From NCBI RefSeq assembly GCF_004369225.1, contig NZ_QFFZ01000010.1:21127-85126 (forward strand): a DNA stretch of 64,000 nucleotides, in the 5' to 3' direction. Below are positions 1 to 8,338 of this stretch, piece by piece. The notes beneath the pieces are model-generated. The model did not search any database and was not told the DNA's origin. It worked only from the letters and a program-made list of their open reading frames with translations. The DNA comes from Pelotomaculum propionicicum (GTDB lineage: Bacteria > Bacillota > Desulfotomaculia > Desulfotomaculales > Pelotomaculaceae). A program made the translations under genes and the position numbers. Within the stretch, counting starts at the first letter, position 1. Each line of letters begins with the position of its first letter.

Positions 1-2
1 CC

Positions 3-179
3 CTCAGAGTCACCCTGGGAGAAAATGCTATTTATAAAAATGACACCCGGGTGGAAATCGACGTTGCCCCACAGCTTTATAACGACCGGATTATGCTGCC
101 GATAAGAGCAGTTGCTACCGCTTTTGGCGCCACTGTAGACTGGGATGCGCCAAACCAGATGATAAAGATCGTTATATAA
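3..179 (+). CDS. C-terminal end of a copper-amine-oxidase-N domain protein (partial)
   Basis: An open frame enters from the left edge and stops at TAA 177-179, so only the last 58 residues are visible. The tail shows the usual CuAO-N pattern: a short beta segment, then LPIRAVATAF, then GATVDWD and a final IKIVI strand. These domains are common as surface or cell-wall-associated modules in Peptococcaceae. The upstream part is outside the window, so the full architecture and any enzymatic domain are unknown. Two further CuAO-N proteins occur here, at 14859 and 54851. A terminator follows directly. Confidence 0.8.
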   Translation, partial: LRVTLGENAIYKNDTRVEIDVAPQLYNDRIMLPIRAVATAFGATVDWDAPNQMIKIVI

Positions 180-198
180 AAAACTGAAAAAAGCTAAG

Positions 199-220
199 AA
201 CCCCCGACAATTCGGGGGTT
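199..220. terminator. Rho-independent terminator between convergent genes
   Basis: A perfect stem (AACCCCCGA / TCGGGGGTT) with loop CAAT is followed by TCATTTATT. It lies between the CuAO-N gene and the convergent ade gene and may serve both. Confidence 0.8.
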
Positions 221-224
221 TCAT

Positions 225-1934
225 TTATTCCCGCACCCACAAATCCACCAGCTGAAAATGGTTTGCATCCACCAATCCCATGTCAGTAATTCTTAATTCT
301 GGTATGACCGGAAGTGCGAGAAAAGACATGGTCATAAAAGGCGATGGCAGGGTACAACCCAGTTTTTTTGCGGCCTTGTGCAGCTCCGCGTGCTGCGCCG
401 CCACATTGCGGGCGTCCTGGTCGGATATCAAACCGGCCAGCGGCAGGGGCAACGCGGCCAGCACTTTCCCGCCGGACACGGCAGCCAGCCCGCCGCCTGT
501 TGCGGCAATTGTCCTAGCGGCCAGTTCCATGTCCCCGGCGGACTGGCCAACAATAATCAGGTTATGGCTGTCATGCGCCACGGTAGAAGCGATTGCGCCG
601 TTTTCCAACCTGAAACCTCTGACTAGGCCCACAGCCACGTTGCCGTTTTTACCGTGCCGCTCCACCACCGCCACCCTGGCGATATCATGCGCAGCAGTAA
701 GTTCAGCCGGCCTCACAAAAACACACCTGGTGAGAATCTGGTCCGGCAACACCTCTATCACCCTGGCCAGATTTTTGCCGGCAGGAACATCCAATTCAAA
801 GCGGCCTCTCAACTCAGGCAGGCAGACTGTATTGCGCACACTTTTGTCCTCAGGCGCGGGCAGGCCGGCAAGGAGTTTGTTGTCCCGGGCGACCAACACC
901 CCTTCTTTAAAAACCATTTCCGCCTGGAAATCGGCCAGGTTGGGTAAAACAACCAGGTCAGCCCGGTAACCCGGCGCCACCGCCCCTAACCCGGGCAGGT
1001 TATAATGCCGGGCCGGGTTGATTGTAGCCATTTGCACGGCCATAACCGGATCCAGGCCATATGAGACCGCTTTACGCAAAACGAAGTCAATTTCCCCTTC
1101 ATTAACCAGATCAGCAGGACTGCGGTCATCGCAGCCAAATAGTATGTTGGGACAGTTCTTCTCAGTAACGATAGGAAGAATCGAAATAAGGTTCCTGGCG
1201 GCAGACCCCTCCCGCATAATGATTTTCATGCCCAGGCGAAGTTTTTCCAGCGCTTCCGCAGCGCTGACACTCTCGTGTTCGCTGGTTATACCGGTACTAA
1301 TATAGGCGTTGAGATCCCTGCCGCTCAGCTGCGGCGCATGGCCGTCAATCACAAGCCGGCTCTCGCGGGCAGCCCTGATCTTACCCAAAACGGCCTGGTC
1401 TTTCAGGCAGACACCCGGGTAATTCATCATTTCAGCAAGACCCGGGGAACGGGGGTGCTTTTTGAAAAAAGAATCTATCTCCACCTTGCTGACCGAGGCG
1501 CCTGCAGTTTCCAGGTTAGTTGCCGGCACACAGGAAGGCATCATATAAAATATATCCAACGGCAGACCGCTTGAAGCCTTAATCATATAATCAAGTCCGG
1601 CCAGGCCGGCCACATTGACAATCTCATGCGGGTCAGCTACAACCGTCGTTACACCGTGCGGCACAACTTCCGCGGCAAAAGCGGCCGGTGTAAGCATGGA
1701 GCTTTCAATATGGATGTGGGCGTCGATCAAGCCTGGAATAAGGTATCTCCCCGCTAGATCAAAGGTCTCTTCACCCCGGTCATAATAACCAACTCCGGCG
1801 ACGACACCATCCTTAACCGCCACACTTTGTTTCAGGATCTCACCGGTAAAAACGTTTACCACCAGGGCGTCTTTTAATAAGATATCGGCCGGTGCTTTAC
1901 CCCTGGCCACATCAATTACGCTTTCAATACACAT
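225..1934 (-). CDS. ade: Adenine deaminase
   Basis: Hydrolyses adenine to hypoxanthine and ammonia (purine salvage, cytoplasm). The protein is an amidohydrolase with the metal-binding HIH in GLIDAHIHIESS, the PHEIVNVAG block, GHAPQLSG, TSEHES and a late FGCDDRS motif, matching bacterial Ade at close to full length (about 569 residues). An upstream in-frame TTG at 2003 would add 23 residues but has no ribosome site. ATG at 1934 is preceded by AAAGGTG at good spacing and gives the usual family N-terminus (VARGKAPADILL). It is the last gene of the minus-strand run below the thiamine operon, 98 bp after thiN, and could be co-transcribed. The family assignment is firm; the start is inferred. Confidence 0.93.
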   Translation of the reverse strand: MCIESVIDVARGKAPADILLKDALVVNVFTGEILKQSVAVKDGVVAGVGYYDRGEETFDLAGRYLIPGLIDAHIHIESSMLTPAAFAAEVVPHGVTTVVADPHEIVNVAGLAGLDYMIKASSGLPLDIFYMMPSCVPATNLETAGASVSKVEIDSFFKKHPRSPGLAEMMNYPGVCLKDQAVLGKIRAARESRLVIDGHAPQLSGRDLNAYISTGITSEHESVSAAEALEKLRLGMKIIMREGSAARNLISILPIVTEKNCPNILFGCDDRSPADLVNEGEIDFVLRKAVSYGLDPVMAVQMATINPARHYNLPGLGAVAPGYRADLVVLPNLADFQAEMVFKEGVLVARDNKLLAGLPAPEDKSVRNTVCLPELRGRFELDVPAGKNLARVIEVLPDQILTRCVFVRPAELTAAHDIARVAVVERHGKNGNVAVGLVRGFRLENGAIASTVAHDSHNLIIVGQSAGDMELAARTIAATGGGLAAVSGGKVLAALPLPLAGLISDQDARNVAAQHAELHKAAKKLGCTLPSPFMTMSFLALPVIPELRITDMGLVDANHFQLVDLWVRE

Positions 1935-2032
1935 CTGCGGCACCTTTCCCCTGTGCAATTTTTCCGCAATTCGCCATCCAGGCTCAATTTGGAGCTGGCT
2001 CAAAATAAGTTGGGGACATACCCTGTGTCTAC

Positions 2033-2677
2033 CTAGGGAACCGGCGTTTTATAGTGAAAAACGGCAAGGATACCGGAATCCAGCCGGACAACCGGTTCGG
2101 CTTGGGTTATAATGTTGGAAACTGCCCACTGCCAGTTGCCCTCAAGAGTAGCTTTATTCAGAGGATATTTGAACCCGTGCAGGTCCACCCCCGATACCCT
2201 GCTGCCCATGGCTATAAGTGATACCGTATCCCCGGGGCTGCCGGGGATAACAAGTTGTTTTTTAACCAGGTACACCGTCATATCTGGAGAATCAAAGACA
2301 ATATCGATGCCCCGCTCCAGAAAAAAAGACGCGCTGAAAATATTGGAGAGGTTGTGGTCCAGCCTTGAACCGGTGCCGCCCCATACGACTATATTCCTGC
2401 CGCCCTCCCTTGCAGCAAGCTCCAGGGCCAGCTGCGTATCGGTAAAGTCTTTCTCCGGCGGGTGCACTTCAAAGCAAACCCCAGCGTCTTCCATGAACTT
2501 GCGGTCAGGTTCACTTATGGAGTCCATATCACCCACTATCCAATGCGGTATGATGCCCAGCTCACGTGCCCGCCCGGCGCCGCCGTCAACACAGATCAGC
2601 CTTTCAAAAAGGCCGACCCTGCTTCTGTACCAGTCCAGGTTACCGTATGCGCCGTTGGTAATAACCAAAAACTTCAT
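2033..2677 (-). CDS. thiN: Thiamine pyrophosphokinase (ThiN family)
   Basis: Transfers pyrophosphate from ATP to thiamine to make TPP. Diagnostic motifs are visible in order: CVDGGAGRARELG, IVGDMDSI, PPEKDFTDTQLAL and GGTGSRLDHNLSN, the nucleotide and thiamine-binding signatures of the family. The length (214 residues) is typical. ATG 2677 has GGGAGG 8 nt upstream; an in-frame upstream start at 2719 lacks a site. It is the last thiamine-specific gene of the operon headed by the TPP riboswitch near 5.8 kb, consistent with conversion of imported or salvaged thiamine to the coenzyme. Confidence 0.93.
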   Translation of the reverse strand: MKFLVITNGAYGNLDWYRSRVGLFERLICVDGGAGRARELGIIPHWIVGDMDSISEPDRKFMEDAGVCFEVHPPEKDFTDTQLALELAAREGGRNIVVWGGTGSRLDHNLSNIFSASFFLERGIDIVFDSPDMTVYLVKKQLVIPGSPGDTVSLIAMGSRVSGVDLHGFKYPLNKATLEGNWQWAVSNIITQAEPVVRLDSGILAVFHYKTPVP

Positions 2678-2731
2678 CTCAAAAACCTCCCGCTGCCGGG
2701 ATTTTACCCAAACAAACATTGATTATACCTT

Positions 2732-3472
2732 TTAGATGGCCAGAGCTTCCATTACCGCGTCACGGATCACCCCATATACCGGGTCAACGATCGTTCGTCC
2801 ATGTGACGGCCTGCAGAAAGGGATTTTAATCTCAAGCTTAACGACTGTGGGACATTCCGACAGCACATATATCCTGTCGCACAGGTAAAGAGCCTCGTCC
2901 ACATCATGGGTTATGAACATTACAGTCGGGTTGATCTGGTTAAACACATCAATCAGCCAGGACTGCATTTTTCTTTTGGTTATTGCGTCTAAAGAAGCGA
3001 AGGGCTCGTCCAGCAGCAGGATGTCGCTTGAAAAAAGATAAGTCCTCAGCATTGCCGCCCTCTGCCGCATACCGCCGGACAGCTGCCTGGGATAATATTT
3101 TTCAAAACCGGCCAGGCCAAATTGTTTAAAATGCTCTAAGGCCTGGTCACAGGCCTTTTTCCTGGGCAGGCCTTTCAGTACCAGCGGAATGCTGACGTTT
3201 TCAAGGATGTTAAGGGAAGGCAGCAGCAAATCCTTCTGACGCATGTAACTGACCCGGCCGGTTTTGCCCGTGACATCATGGCCGTCAATGAAAACACACC
3301 CTTGGTCCGGGCGCATCAACCCTGAGATGATGTTAAAGAGCGTGCTCTTGCCGCAGCCGCTCGGACCAAGGATGCCGACGAAATCTTTGTCGGCGGCATT
3401 TACATTTATTTCTCCCAGGGTCAGCAGGCCGCCCAGGGTTTTGCTGATCCCCTCAACCACTATCTCCGGCAA
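2732..3472 (-). CDS. thiZ: ABC transporter ATPase for thiamine precursor (ThiZ-like)
   Basis: Cytoplasmic ATPase of an importer of the nitrate/sulfonate/taurine (NitT/TauT) class. Walker A (GPSGCGKST), Q-loop region, signature LSGGMRQR and Walker B ILLLDEPFASLD are intact; the length of 246 residues is normal. The start is TTG 3472, with AAGGAG of the preceding gene's 3' end serving as ribosome site. Sequence alone cannot separate ThiZ from SsuB/TauB; the thiamine role rests on the riboswitch, the ThiY-like binding protein and thiN in the same operon. Confidence 0.88.
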   Translation of the reverse strand: MPEIVVEGISKTLGGLLTLGEINVNAADKDFVGILGPSGCGKSTLFNIISGLMRPDQGCVFIDGHDVTGKTGRVSYMRQKDLLLPSLNILENVSIPLVLKGLPRKKACDQALEHFKQFGLAGFEKYYPRQLSGGMRQRAAMLRTYLFSSDILLLDEPFASLDAITKRKMQSWLIDVFNQINPTVMFITHDVDEALYLCDRIYVLSECPTVVKLEIKIPFCRPSHGRTIVDPVYGVIRDAVMEALAI

Positions 3473-3478
3473 TATTAT

Positions 3479-4477
3479 TTACTCCTTGGGCAAAAATTCA
3501 TTAGTAAAGGCCTGTTGGTAGTCAAGTGGTTTTTCAATAAGGCCCTGGCCGTACATCCAGTCAGCATATTTCTGCCACCTCGACTCGGTCATTTGGCCCC
3601 ATACCGGGGCGTCAGCCTTGTATTCCCTGGCCAGATAAGCCTGGCTGGCCAGCACCAGGTCCTTGTTCAGCTCGGGAACACTGTCCAGCAGGACCTGGCC
3701 GGTTTCCTTCGGCTCGCGGATACAATCGGCATACCCTTTGGCTGTCGCTTTCATAAATGCGGCAACCAGCGCCGGGTTGTTTTTCACAGTCTCATCACTG
3801 GCAATCAGCAGTGGCGTGTAGAAATCAAGCGCATCGTTATAATCCCTGAGGCGAATGAAGTTGAGGGGGATACCCCTTTGTTCCGATTCTATGCCTGTCC
3901 ATCCCCAGAAGATCCAGGTAAAATCAACATCTTTTTTAATGCTGGCAAAGAAGTCCGCTGTCCCTATGTTGATCATAGCAACTTTTTTGAAGTCGGCCTT
4001 TTCCTGATTCATCAGCGCTTTGATCATTTCCTCCTCGGCTGGCGAACCCCAACCCCCATATTTTTTGCCCTCAAAATCTTTGGGGCTCTTGATGCCCTTC
4101 TCCACCGGCGAGGCGAATCCTGAAGTATTGTGCTGAATAACCGCCGCCAGAGCCTTTACCGGCACACCGGTAGTGCGCGCGATAGTAACTTCCTCCTGAT
4201 AGCTGAAACCAAAATCGCCCTGGCCTGCCGCCACCAACTGGGCGGCGCCCCCTTCGCTGGGCTGGATGATTTCCACATCAAGTCCCTGTTCCTTGTAGTA
4301 GCCGCGCTTCTGCGCCACGTATACCCCGGTGTGGTTGGTATTAGGCGTCCAGTCAAGAAGCACCGTGACCTTTTTGAGCTGCTCCTGTTTTGGCCCGGTC
4401 TCTTTTGCGGCATTGCAGCCTGTTAAAAGAAGCAGCAAAGACCACAACAACACGACAGCAAATAAACATTTTCTCAT
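3479..4477 (-). CDS. thiY: Thiamine-precursor ABC substrate-binding lipoprotein (ThiY/NMT1-like)
   Basis: Extracytoplasmic binding protein, 332 residues. A lipoprotein signal ends in LLLTGC (lipobox, Cys about residue 21). The mature protein begins with VLLDWTPNTNHTGVYVA and contains GYYKEQGLDVEI and EGGAAQLVAAGQGDFG, the recognisable start of the THI5/NMT1-like family that binds the pyrimidine precursor of thiamine (formyl-aminopyrimidine or HMP). Start ATG 4477 follows GGGGGA at good spacing. It lies between permease and ATPase genes in a riboswitch-controlled operon. The exact ligand is inferred from the family and context. Confidence 0.9.
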   Translation of the reverse strand: MRKCLFAVVLLWSLLLLLTGCNAAKETGPKQEQLKKVTVLLDWTPNTNHTGVYVAQKRGYYKEQGLDVEIIQPSEGGAAQLVAAGQGDFGFSYQEEVTIARTTGVPVKALAAVIQHNTSGFASPVEKGIKSPKDFEGKKYGGWGSPAEEEMIKALMNQEKADFKKVAMINIGTADFFASIKKDVDFTWIFWGWTGIESEQRGIPLNFIRLRDYNDALDFYTPLLIASDETVKNNPALVAAFMKATAKGYADCIREPKETGQVLLDSVPELNKDLVLASQAYLAREYKADAPVWGQMTESRWQKYADWMYGQGLIEKPLDYQQAFTNEFLPKE

Positions 4478-4519
4478 AAATACAATCCCCCTCTAAAAAT
4501 ACAATCTATATATAAGCTC

Positions 4520-5302
4520 TTACTTTTCGGTAAACCTGTTCCACGGAATTACGATCCTTTCAATAAAACTTACCAGCGCAAACAGCGCGGCGCTTAAAAC
4601 CGTGACCGCCAGGATGGCCGCGAAAACGCGGTCGACCTGAAACGAACGCTGGGATAGTGTCATATAAGTGCCCAGGCCTTGTTTTGCCCCCAGCCATTCA
4701 CCTATCACCGCGCCCATGACACTGTAGGCCGCGGAAATCCTGAGACCGGAAAAAAAGGCGGGCATAGCCAGCGGCAGTTTGACCATGCGAAAAACATGAA
4801 GCCTCTTGGCCTGCATCGACCTGAAAAGCTCAAGATAGTCACTGTCGACCGCCGCCAGACCACCCAGCAGGCTTATTGCAATTGGGAAGAAACAAACCAG
4901 GACCACAACAATGATCTTAGGAAGCATCCCGTAACCGAACCAGATGATAAAGAGCGGGGCGACTGAAATGATGGGTATTGTCTGTGAGGCTACAATTAAA
5001 GGGTAGACAGCATTCTTGAATAATGCGATTTCATCCATCAAAAAAGCAACGACAAAAGAAAAAACTATAGCCACGATAAAGCCCGCCAGGCACTCAAGCA
5101 AAGTGCTCTGGGCGTGCCTCGCTATTAATGGCGCGTTTTCCGCAAGTGTGCGCACAATTTGCAACGGCCCCGGCAGGATCCAATCCGGGATGGATTTTAG
5201 CTTTACAAGATACTCCCACAGCACCAGGAGTATAAGAATAAAAACAACCGGTACAATACGATCAGCAGTATTTATGTACTTTTTCATCAATTGTGACACC
5301 AC
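4520..5302 (-). CDS. thiX: ABC permease for thiamine precursor (ThiX-like)
   Basis: Integral membrane permease of the BPD_transp_1 class, about 260 residues, with roughly six hydrophobic segments and an EAA-type loop (residues about 165-195). It overlaps the end of the upstream thiamine-binding gene by about 26-41 bp, so the two are probably translationally coupled. The start is either GTG 5302 or ATG 5287; neither has a clearly better ribosome site. It pairs with the ThiZ-like ATPase and ThiY-like lipoprotein to form a complete importer. Confidence 0.87.
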   Translation of the reverse strand: MVSQLMKKYINTADRIVPVVFILILLVLWEYLVKLKSIPDWILPGPLQIVRTLAENAPLIARHAQSTLLECLAGFIVAIVFSFVVAFLMDEIALFKNAVYPLIVASQTIPIISVAPLFIIWFGYGMLPKIIVVVLVCFFPIAISLLGGLAAVDSDYLELFRSMQAKRLHVFRMVKLPLAMPAFFSGLRISAAYSVMGAVIGEWLGAKQGLGTYMTLSQRSFQVDRVFAAILAVTVLSAALFALVSFIERIVIPWNRFTEK

Positions 5303-5546
5303 CGGCCTTATAGTCTATCTTTACCACCGAAATAATCCGCGTAGCCCCGTTTTCCAGGCAGATTTCCTGCGCCTTTGCAACTATCTCCAGCAAAAAGCGC
5401 AGTTCTCCTTCCATAGTTGTCTCCATAGGACCGACAATATATTTGACCCCGGACTCCCTGATCATATCGATCACCTTGTCCACGACCGGGTACAGGTCCT
5501 CTTCAGGAACATTGGGAACTACCTGCAGGCTGACATTACAGATCAT
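5262..5546 (-). CDS. Thiamine-binding protein, MTH1187/YkoF family
   Basis: Small cytoplasmic protein (94 residues) of the MTH1187/YkoF fold: NVSLQVVP at the start, then VDKVIDMIRESG and YIVGPMETTMEGE, which form the ligand-binding ferredoxin-like domain known to bind thiamine or its pyrimidine. ATG 5546 is preceded by AGAGGTG. It is the first gene after the TPP riboswitch and attenuator. Members of this family often sit with ThiXYZ transporters, as here; the precise role is not well settled in the family. Confidence 0.85.
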   Translation of the reverse strand: MICNVSLQVVPNVPEEDLYPVVDKVIDMIRESGVKYIVGPMETTMEGELRFLLEIVAKAQEICLENGATRIISVVKIDYKAGGVTIDEKVHKYC

Positions 5547-5667
5547 AATTTTCACCTCTAATCTTCTATCTTCGGTAGCTGGGCGCCTGGCTCTTAAACA
5601 CATTGACAGGATTTATTGTCAATTTGTTTATGTTCATCGGTTAGCTGCATAATTTCCAGGTTAAGCT

Positions 5668-5700
5668 AAAAGGCCTTCATCCGCTGGGAATAAAGGCCTT
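5668..5700 (-). terminator. Attenuator hairpin of the TPP riboswitch
   Basis: On the minus strand AAGGCCTTTATT and AAGGCCTTTT form an intrinsic hairpin between the TPP aptamer and the first thiamine gene. It is probably the expression platform: TPP-bound aptamer favours this stem and early termination. The U-tract is short (TTTT), so the mechanism is inferred from position. Confidence 0.6.
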
Positions 5701-5717
5701 GATGCGCAAACTTACGC

Positions 5718-5812
5718 ATACTCTTCATCCCTACGCTGGCATTACCCAGATCAGGTCAGTGGGTCAGAACAAGTTCTTTCTCAGCCGAATTTCTTCAGCT
5801 CCCCTGTACGGT
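5718..5812 (-). promoter_or_regulatory. TPP riboswitch (THI element)
   Basis: The minus strand reads ACAGGGGAGCTGAAG, GGCTGAGAAAG, then GACCTGATCTGGGTAATGC and CAGCGTAGGGA. These are the conserved THI-box blocks of P1, P2/P3 and P4/P5. It lies about 170 bp upstream of the thiamine-binding gene in the same direction and should shut the operon down when TPP is plentiful. Confidence 0.96.
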
Positions 5813-5908
5813 ATTATATTGTCGTTTTAACAGTTAAAGCACCTGCCTATAGAATATATGCTTTGACATAATTTTGCAATATTATTTAATTAAAAACACT
5901 GACGCCCT

Positions 5909-6889
5909 TTAAAGAACGACTGATTTGACCGCTTCAACCAGCTGATGCTCATCCGGAATATAAAACTGTTCCAGCGGCGGGCTGAAAGGAACCGGAATAT
6001 CCGGCCCGGTTACCCTTTTAACCGGGGCTTTGAGGTAACTGAAAGCCTCATCGACCGCCAGGGCTGCAATTTCACCGCCAAAACCACCGGTTCGCGTGGC
6101 CTCGTGCAGGATCACCAGCCGCCCAGTTTTTTTGAGGGATGTAATGATGGCTTCTTTGTCCAGAGGGAGGAGCGTCCGCAAATCAAGAATTTCAACTTCT
6201 ATACCCTCTTTGCTCAGGATGGCGGCTGCTTTAAAGGCAACACCAAGCATCTTGGACCAGGTAACCACGGTCACGTCACGCCCCGGCCTTTTGATATCCG
6301 CGACACCAATGGGGATGGTATACTCACCCTCCGGCACAGGCGTGGGAAAGAAGTAAAGCCCCATATCTTCAATGAACACCACCGGGTTGTCATCACGGAT
6401 GGCTGACTTTAAAAGGCCCTTAGCGTCCGCGGCGGTGCCGGGCATGACAACTTTCAGCCCCGGACAATGCGCGGCCCATGCTTCAAGGTTGTGCGAGTGC
6501 TGGCAGCCGGCGCCAAAACCAGCCCCGGTCTTGACCCTGACCACCATGGGAAAGGAGCTTTTGCCGCCGGACAGGTAGCGCAGTTTGGCGGCGTGGTTGA
6601 CAATCTGGTCTGAGGCCAAAGTAAAGAACGGGTTGAACATCACTTCCACCACCGGCCTTAAGCCCAGCACTGAAGCTCCTACCGCCAACCCGGCGATAGC
6701 CGCCTCGGAAACAGGGGTGTCCTTTACCCGGTCCGGTCCAAACTCCCGCAGGAGTCCGAAAGTCGGCATTACTGGTGACTCGTGGATACCCACTCCTATG
6801 CCTTCGCCGGCAAGGAAAACATTTGGGTCCCTCTGCATCTCTTCAGCCAGGGCCTGGCGAACGGCTTGTCCCATTGTAATCTGCTGCAT
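5909..6889 (-). CDS. TPP-dependent dehydrogenase E1 component, beta subunit
   Basis: Beta subunit of a thiamine-diphosphate E1 (acetoin, pyruvate or branched-chain 2-oxoacid dehydrogenase). The N-terminus (QQITMGQAVRQALAEEM, VFLAGEGIG) and the VKDTPVSEAAIAG and HSHNLEAWAAH segments match the family; 326 residues is full length. ATG 6889 has AAGGAG upstream. It starts 17 bp after the alpha subunit gene, so the pair is one transcript. No E2 acyltransferase or E3 gene is adjacent. The similarity looks closest to AcoB-type proteins, but substrate cannot be assigned from sequence. Confidence 0.88.
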   Translation of the reverse strand: MQQITMGQAVRQALAEEMQRDPNVFLAGEGIGVGIHESPVMPTFGLLREFGPDRVKDTPVSEAAIAGLAVGASVLGLRPVVEVMFNPFFTLASDQIVNHAAKLRYLSGGKSSFPMVVRVKTGAGFGAGCQHSHNLEAWAAHCPGLKVVMPGTAADAKGLLKSAIRDDNPVVFIEDMGLYFFPTPVPEGEYTIPIGVADIKRPGRDVTVVTWSKMLGVAFKAAAILSKEGIEVEILDLRTLLPLDKEAIITSLKKTGRLVILHEATRTGGFGGEIAALAVDEAFSYLKAPVKRVTGPDIPVPFSPPLEQFYIPDEHQLVEAVKSVVL

Positions 6890-6905
6890 GGCTGTTCTCC
6901 TTTCC

Positions 6906-7862
6906 TTACACGTAGACGTCGTCCAGCGCTTCCAGGGGAGCCGGCCAGGGGCTTTCCTCCGCGAAGCGGACTGCGTCTTCCACTATTTTGGCAATCGACT
7001 CTTCCAGTTCTGATATTTCCTGATTGGATATTGCACCAGCCGCAAGCAGTTCCCGCTCGATCTTCTTAACCGGGCAGCGCTCCATCCACCGCGCTATTTC
7101 ATCTTTTGGCTGGTAGGCCTGGTGGTCGGCCTCACCGTGGCCGCGCCAGCGGTAAGTCTTGCACTCAATCAGGGTCGGCCCCTCGCCGGCCAGGCAACGC
7201 AGCCTGGCCTCAGTCGTGGCCTTAAACACAGCTTCTGCGTCGTTGCCGTCCACCACTACCCCCGGCATGGCATAACCTGCCGCGCGGGCCGCTATGTCCT
7301 TCACCTTAGTGTGCTCCTCCATACGCTGGGCGCCCGAATAGACATTGTTTTCACAGACAAAAATAACAGGCAGGTTCCAGAGGGCAGCCATGTTCAGAGA
7401 TTCATGAAAACTCCCTTCGTCCGCCGCACCATTGCCGAAAAAGCAGACTGTTACCTGCCTTCTTTTCTTATACTGCTGGGCAAAGGCGGTCCCCACTGCG
7501 ATAGGAATGCCGCCGCCCACCACGGTTGTGGTACAAAGGGCGTTCACTTCCGGTACGGCTATGTGCAGAGTGCCGCTTTTCCCTTTATTGCAGCCTGTCT
7601 TTTTCCCGAAGATTTCCGCCATGACTGTGTTGGGTTCGGCCCCTTTGGCCAGCAGGTGGCCATGGCTGCGGTGATTGCTGATAATCACGTCATCTTTTTC
7701 AAGAGCGGCGCAGGTTCCGGCGGCAACCGCTTCCTGACCGGTGCAGAGGATGACCATCCCGGGCAGCTTCCGTTCGATCCTGCACAGCTCGGTAAGCTTC
7801 TCCTCAAAATGTCTGATTAACAGCATGCTGCGGTACAACTCGATCTTTTTCTTGTTTTCCAT
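6906..7862 (-). CDS. TPP-dependent dehydrogenase E1 component, alpha subunit
   Basis: Alpha subunit partner of the downstream beta gene (318 residues, normal length). It carries SNHRSHGHLLAKG, GKSGTLHIA, VGGGIPIAVG and the TPP/Mg region FFGNGAADEGSFHESLNMAALW ending at NN. The metal-binding motif reads GNG where GDG is usual; some E1 alphas have GEG, but Asn here is uncommon and should be checked. AcoA-like by overall pattern. Lying next to a TPP riboswitch operon but on its own transcript, it is a plausible consumer of the coenzyme. Confidence 0.88.
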   Translation of the reverse strand: MENKKKIELYRSMLLIRHFEEKLTELCRIERKLPGMVILCTGQEAVAAGTCAALEKDDVIISNHRSHGHLLAKGAEPNTVMAEIFGKKTGCNKGKSGTLHIAVPEVNALCTTTVVGGGIPIAVGTAFAQQYKKRRQVTVCFFGNGAADEGSFHESLNMAALWNLPVIFVCENNVYSGAQRMEEHTKVKDIAARAAGYAMPGVVVDGNDAEAVFKATTEARLRCLAGEGPTLIECKTYRWRGHGEADHQAYQPKDEIARWMERCPVKKIERELLAAGAISNQEISELEESIAKIVEDAVRFAEESPWPAPLEALDDVYV

Positions 7863-7992
7863 AAACTGCTTCCCTCCCCGAAGCGGGCTTTTTGCCTAAT
7901 ATTAAGATACCACGCGTTTTAGTTAATACCTTGTAGGCCTAGCGAAAATAAAAATAGCAGCAAAAAGGCAAGACATACTGCATTTATAAACC

Positions 7993-8021
7993 TTTACAAC
8001 CTAGTCAAGATATGCTAATGT
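7993..8021 (+). promoter_or_regulatory. Predicted sigma-A promoter for the first cobalamin operon
   Basis: TTTACA (7993-7998) and TAATGT (8016-8021) are separated by 17 bp, about 20 bp before the cobalamin aptamer. Both boxes are near-consensus; assignment rests on position. Confidence 0.45.
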
Positions 8022-8041
8022 TATGAAAAAGAATAAGAAAT

Positions 8042-8206
8042 CTGGTGCCCCGGTTGCTATTCAACCGCTAAAGGGGGTAAAAGGGAAGGCTGTGCAAATC
8101 AGCCGCGAACCCGTCGCTGTAAGCGGGGACGAAAGCCCATGTGTCCACTGACGAAAGTTGGGAAGGAGGGTTAGTAGGAAGAACCGCAAGCCAGAAAACC
8201 TGCCAG
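8042..8206 (+). promoter_or_regulatory. Cobalamin riboswitch 1
   Basis: Conserved B12 element blocks are present in order: GGTGCC, AAAAGGGAA, GTGCAAATC, GCTGTAAGCGG, then GGAAGGAGGGTTAG and the B12 box GCCAGAAAACCTGCC ending at 8204. A terminator at 8272-8306 follows, then cbiC. The arrangement predicts repression of the cbiC-J operon by adenosylcobalamin or another corrinoid. Confidence 0.95.
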
Positions 8207-8271
8207 GTTTCGGTGATGGTTTTGCATGGCGTGGTAACCAGGTAAAATTGGTGGTATGAAGAAAGGGAATG

Positions 8272-8306
8272 CCATCCTCTCGAAAAAAGAGGATGGTTTT
8301 ATTTTT
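8272..8306 (+). terminator. Expression-platform terminator of cobalamin riboswitch 1
   Basis: CCATCCTCT and AGAGGATGG pair perfectly around a CGAAAAA loop and are followed by TTTTATTTTTT, 33 bp before cbiC. This is a textbook intrinsic terminator for transcriptional control. Confidence 0.92.
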
Positions 8307-8338
8307 TAGTATAGTTTCTTCCGAAAGGGGATAACCGG

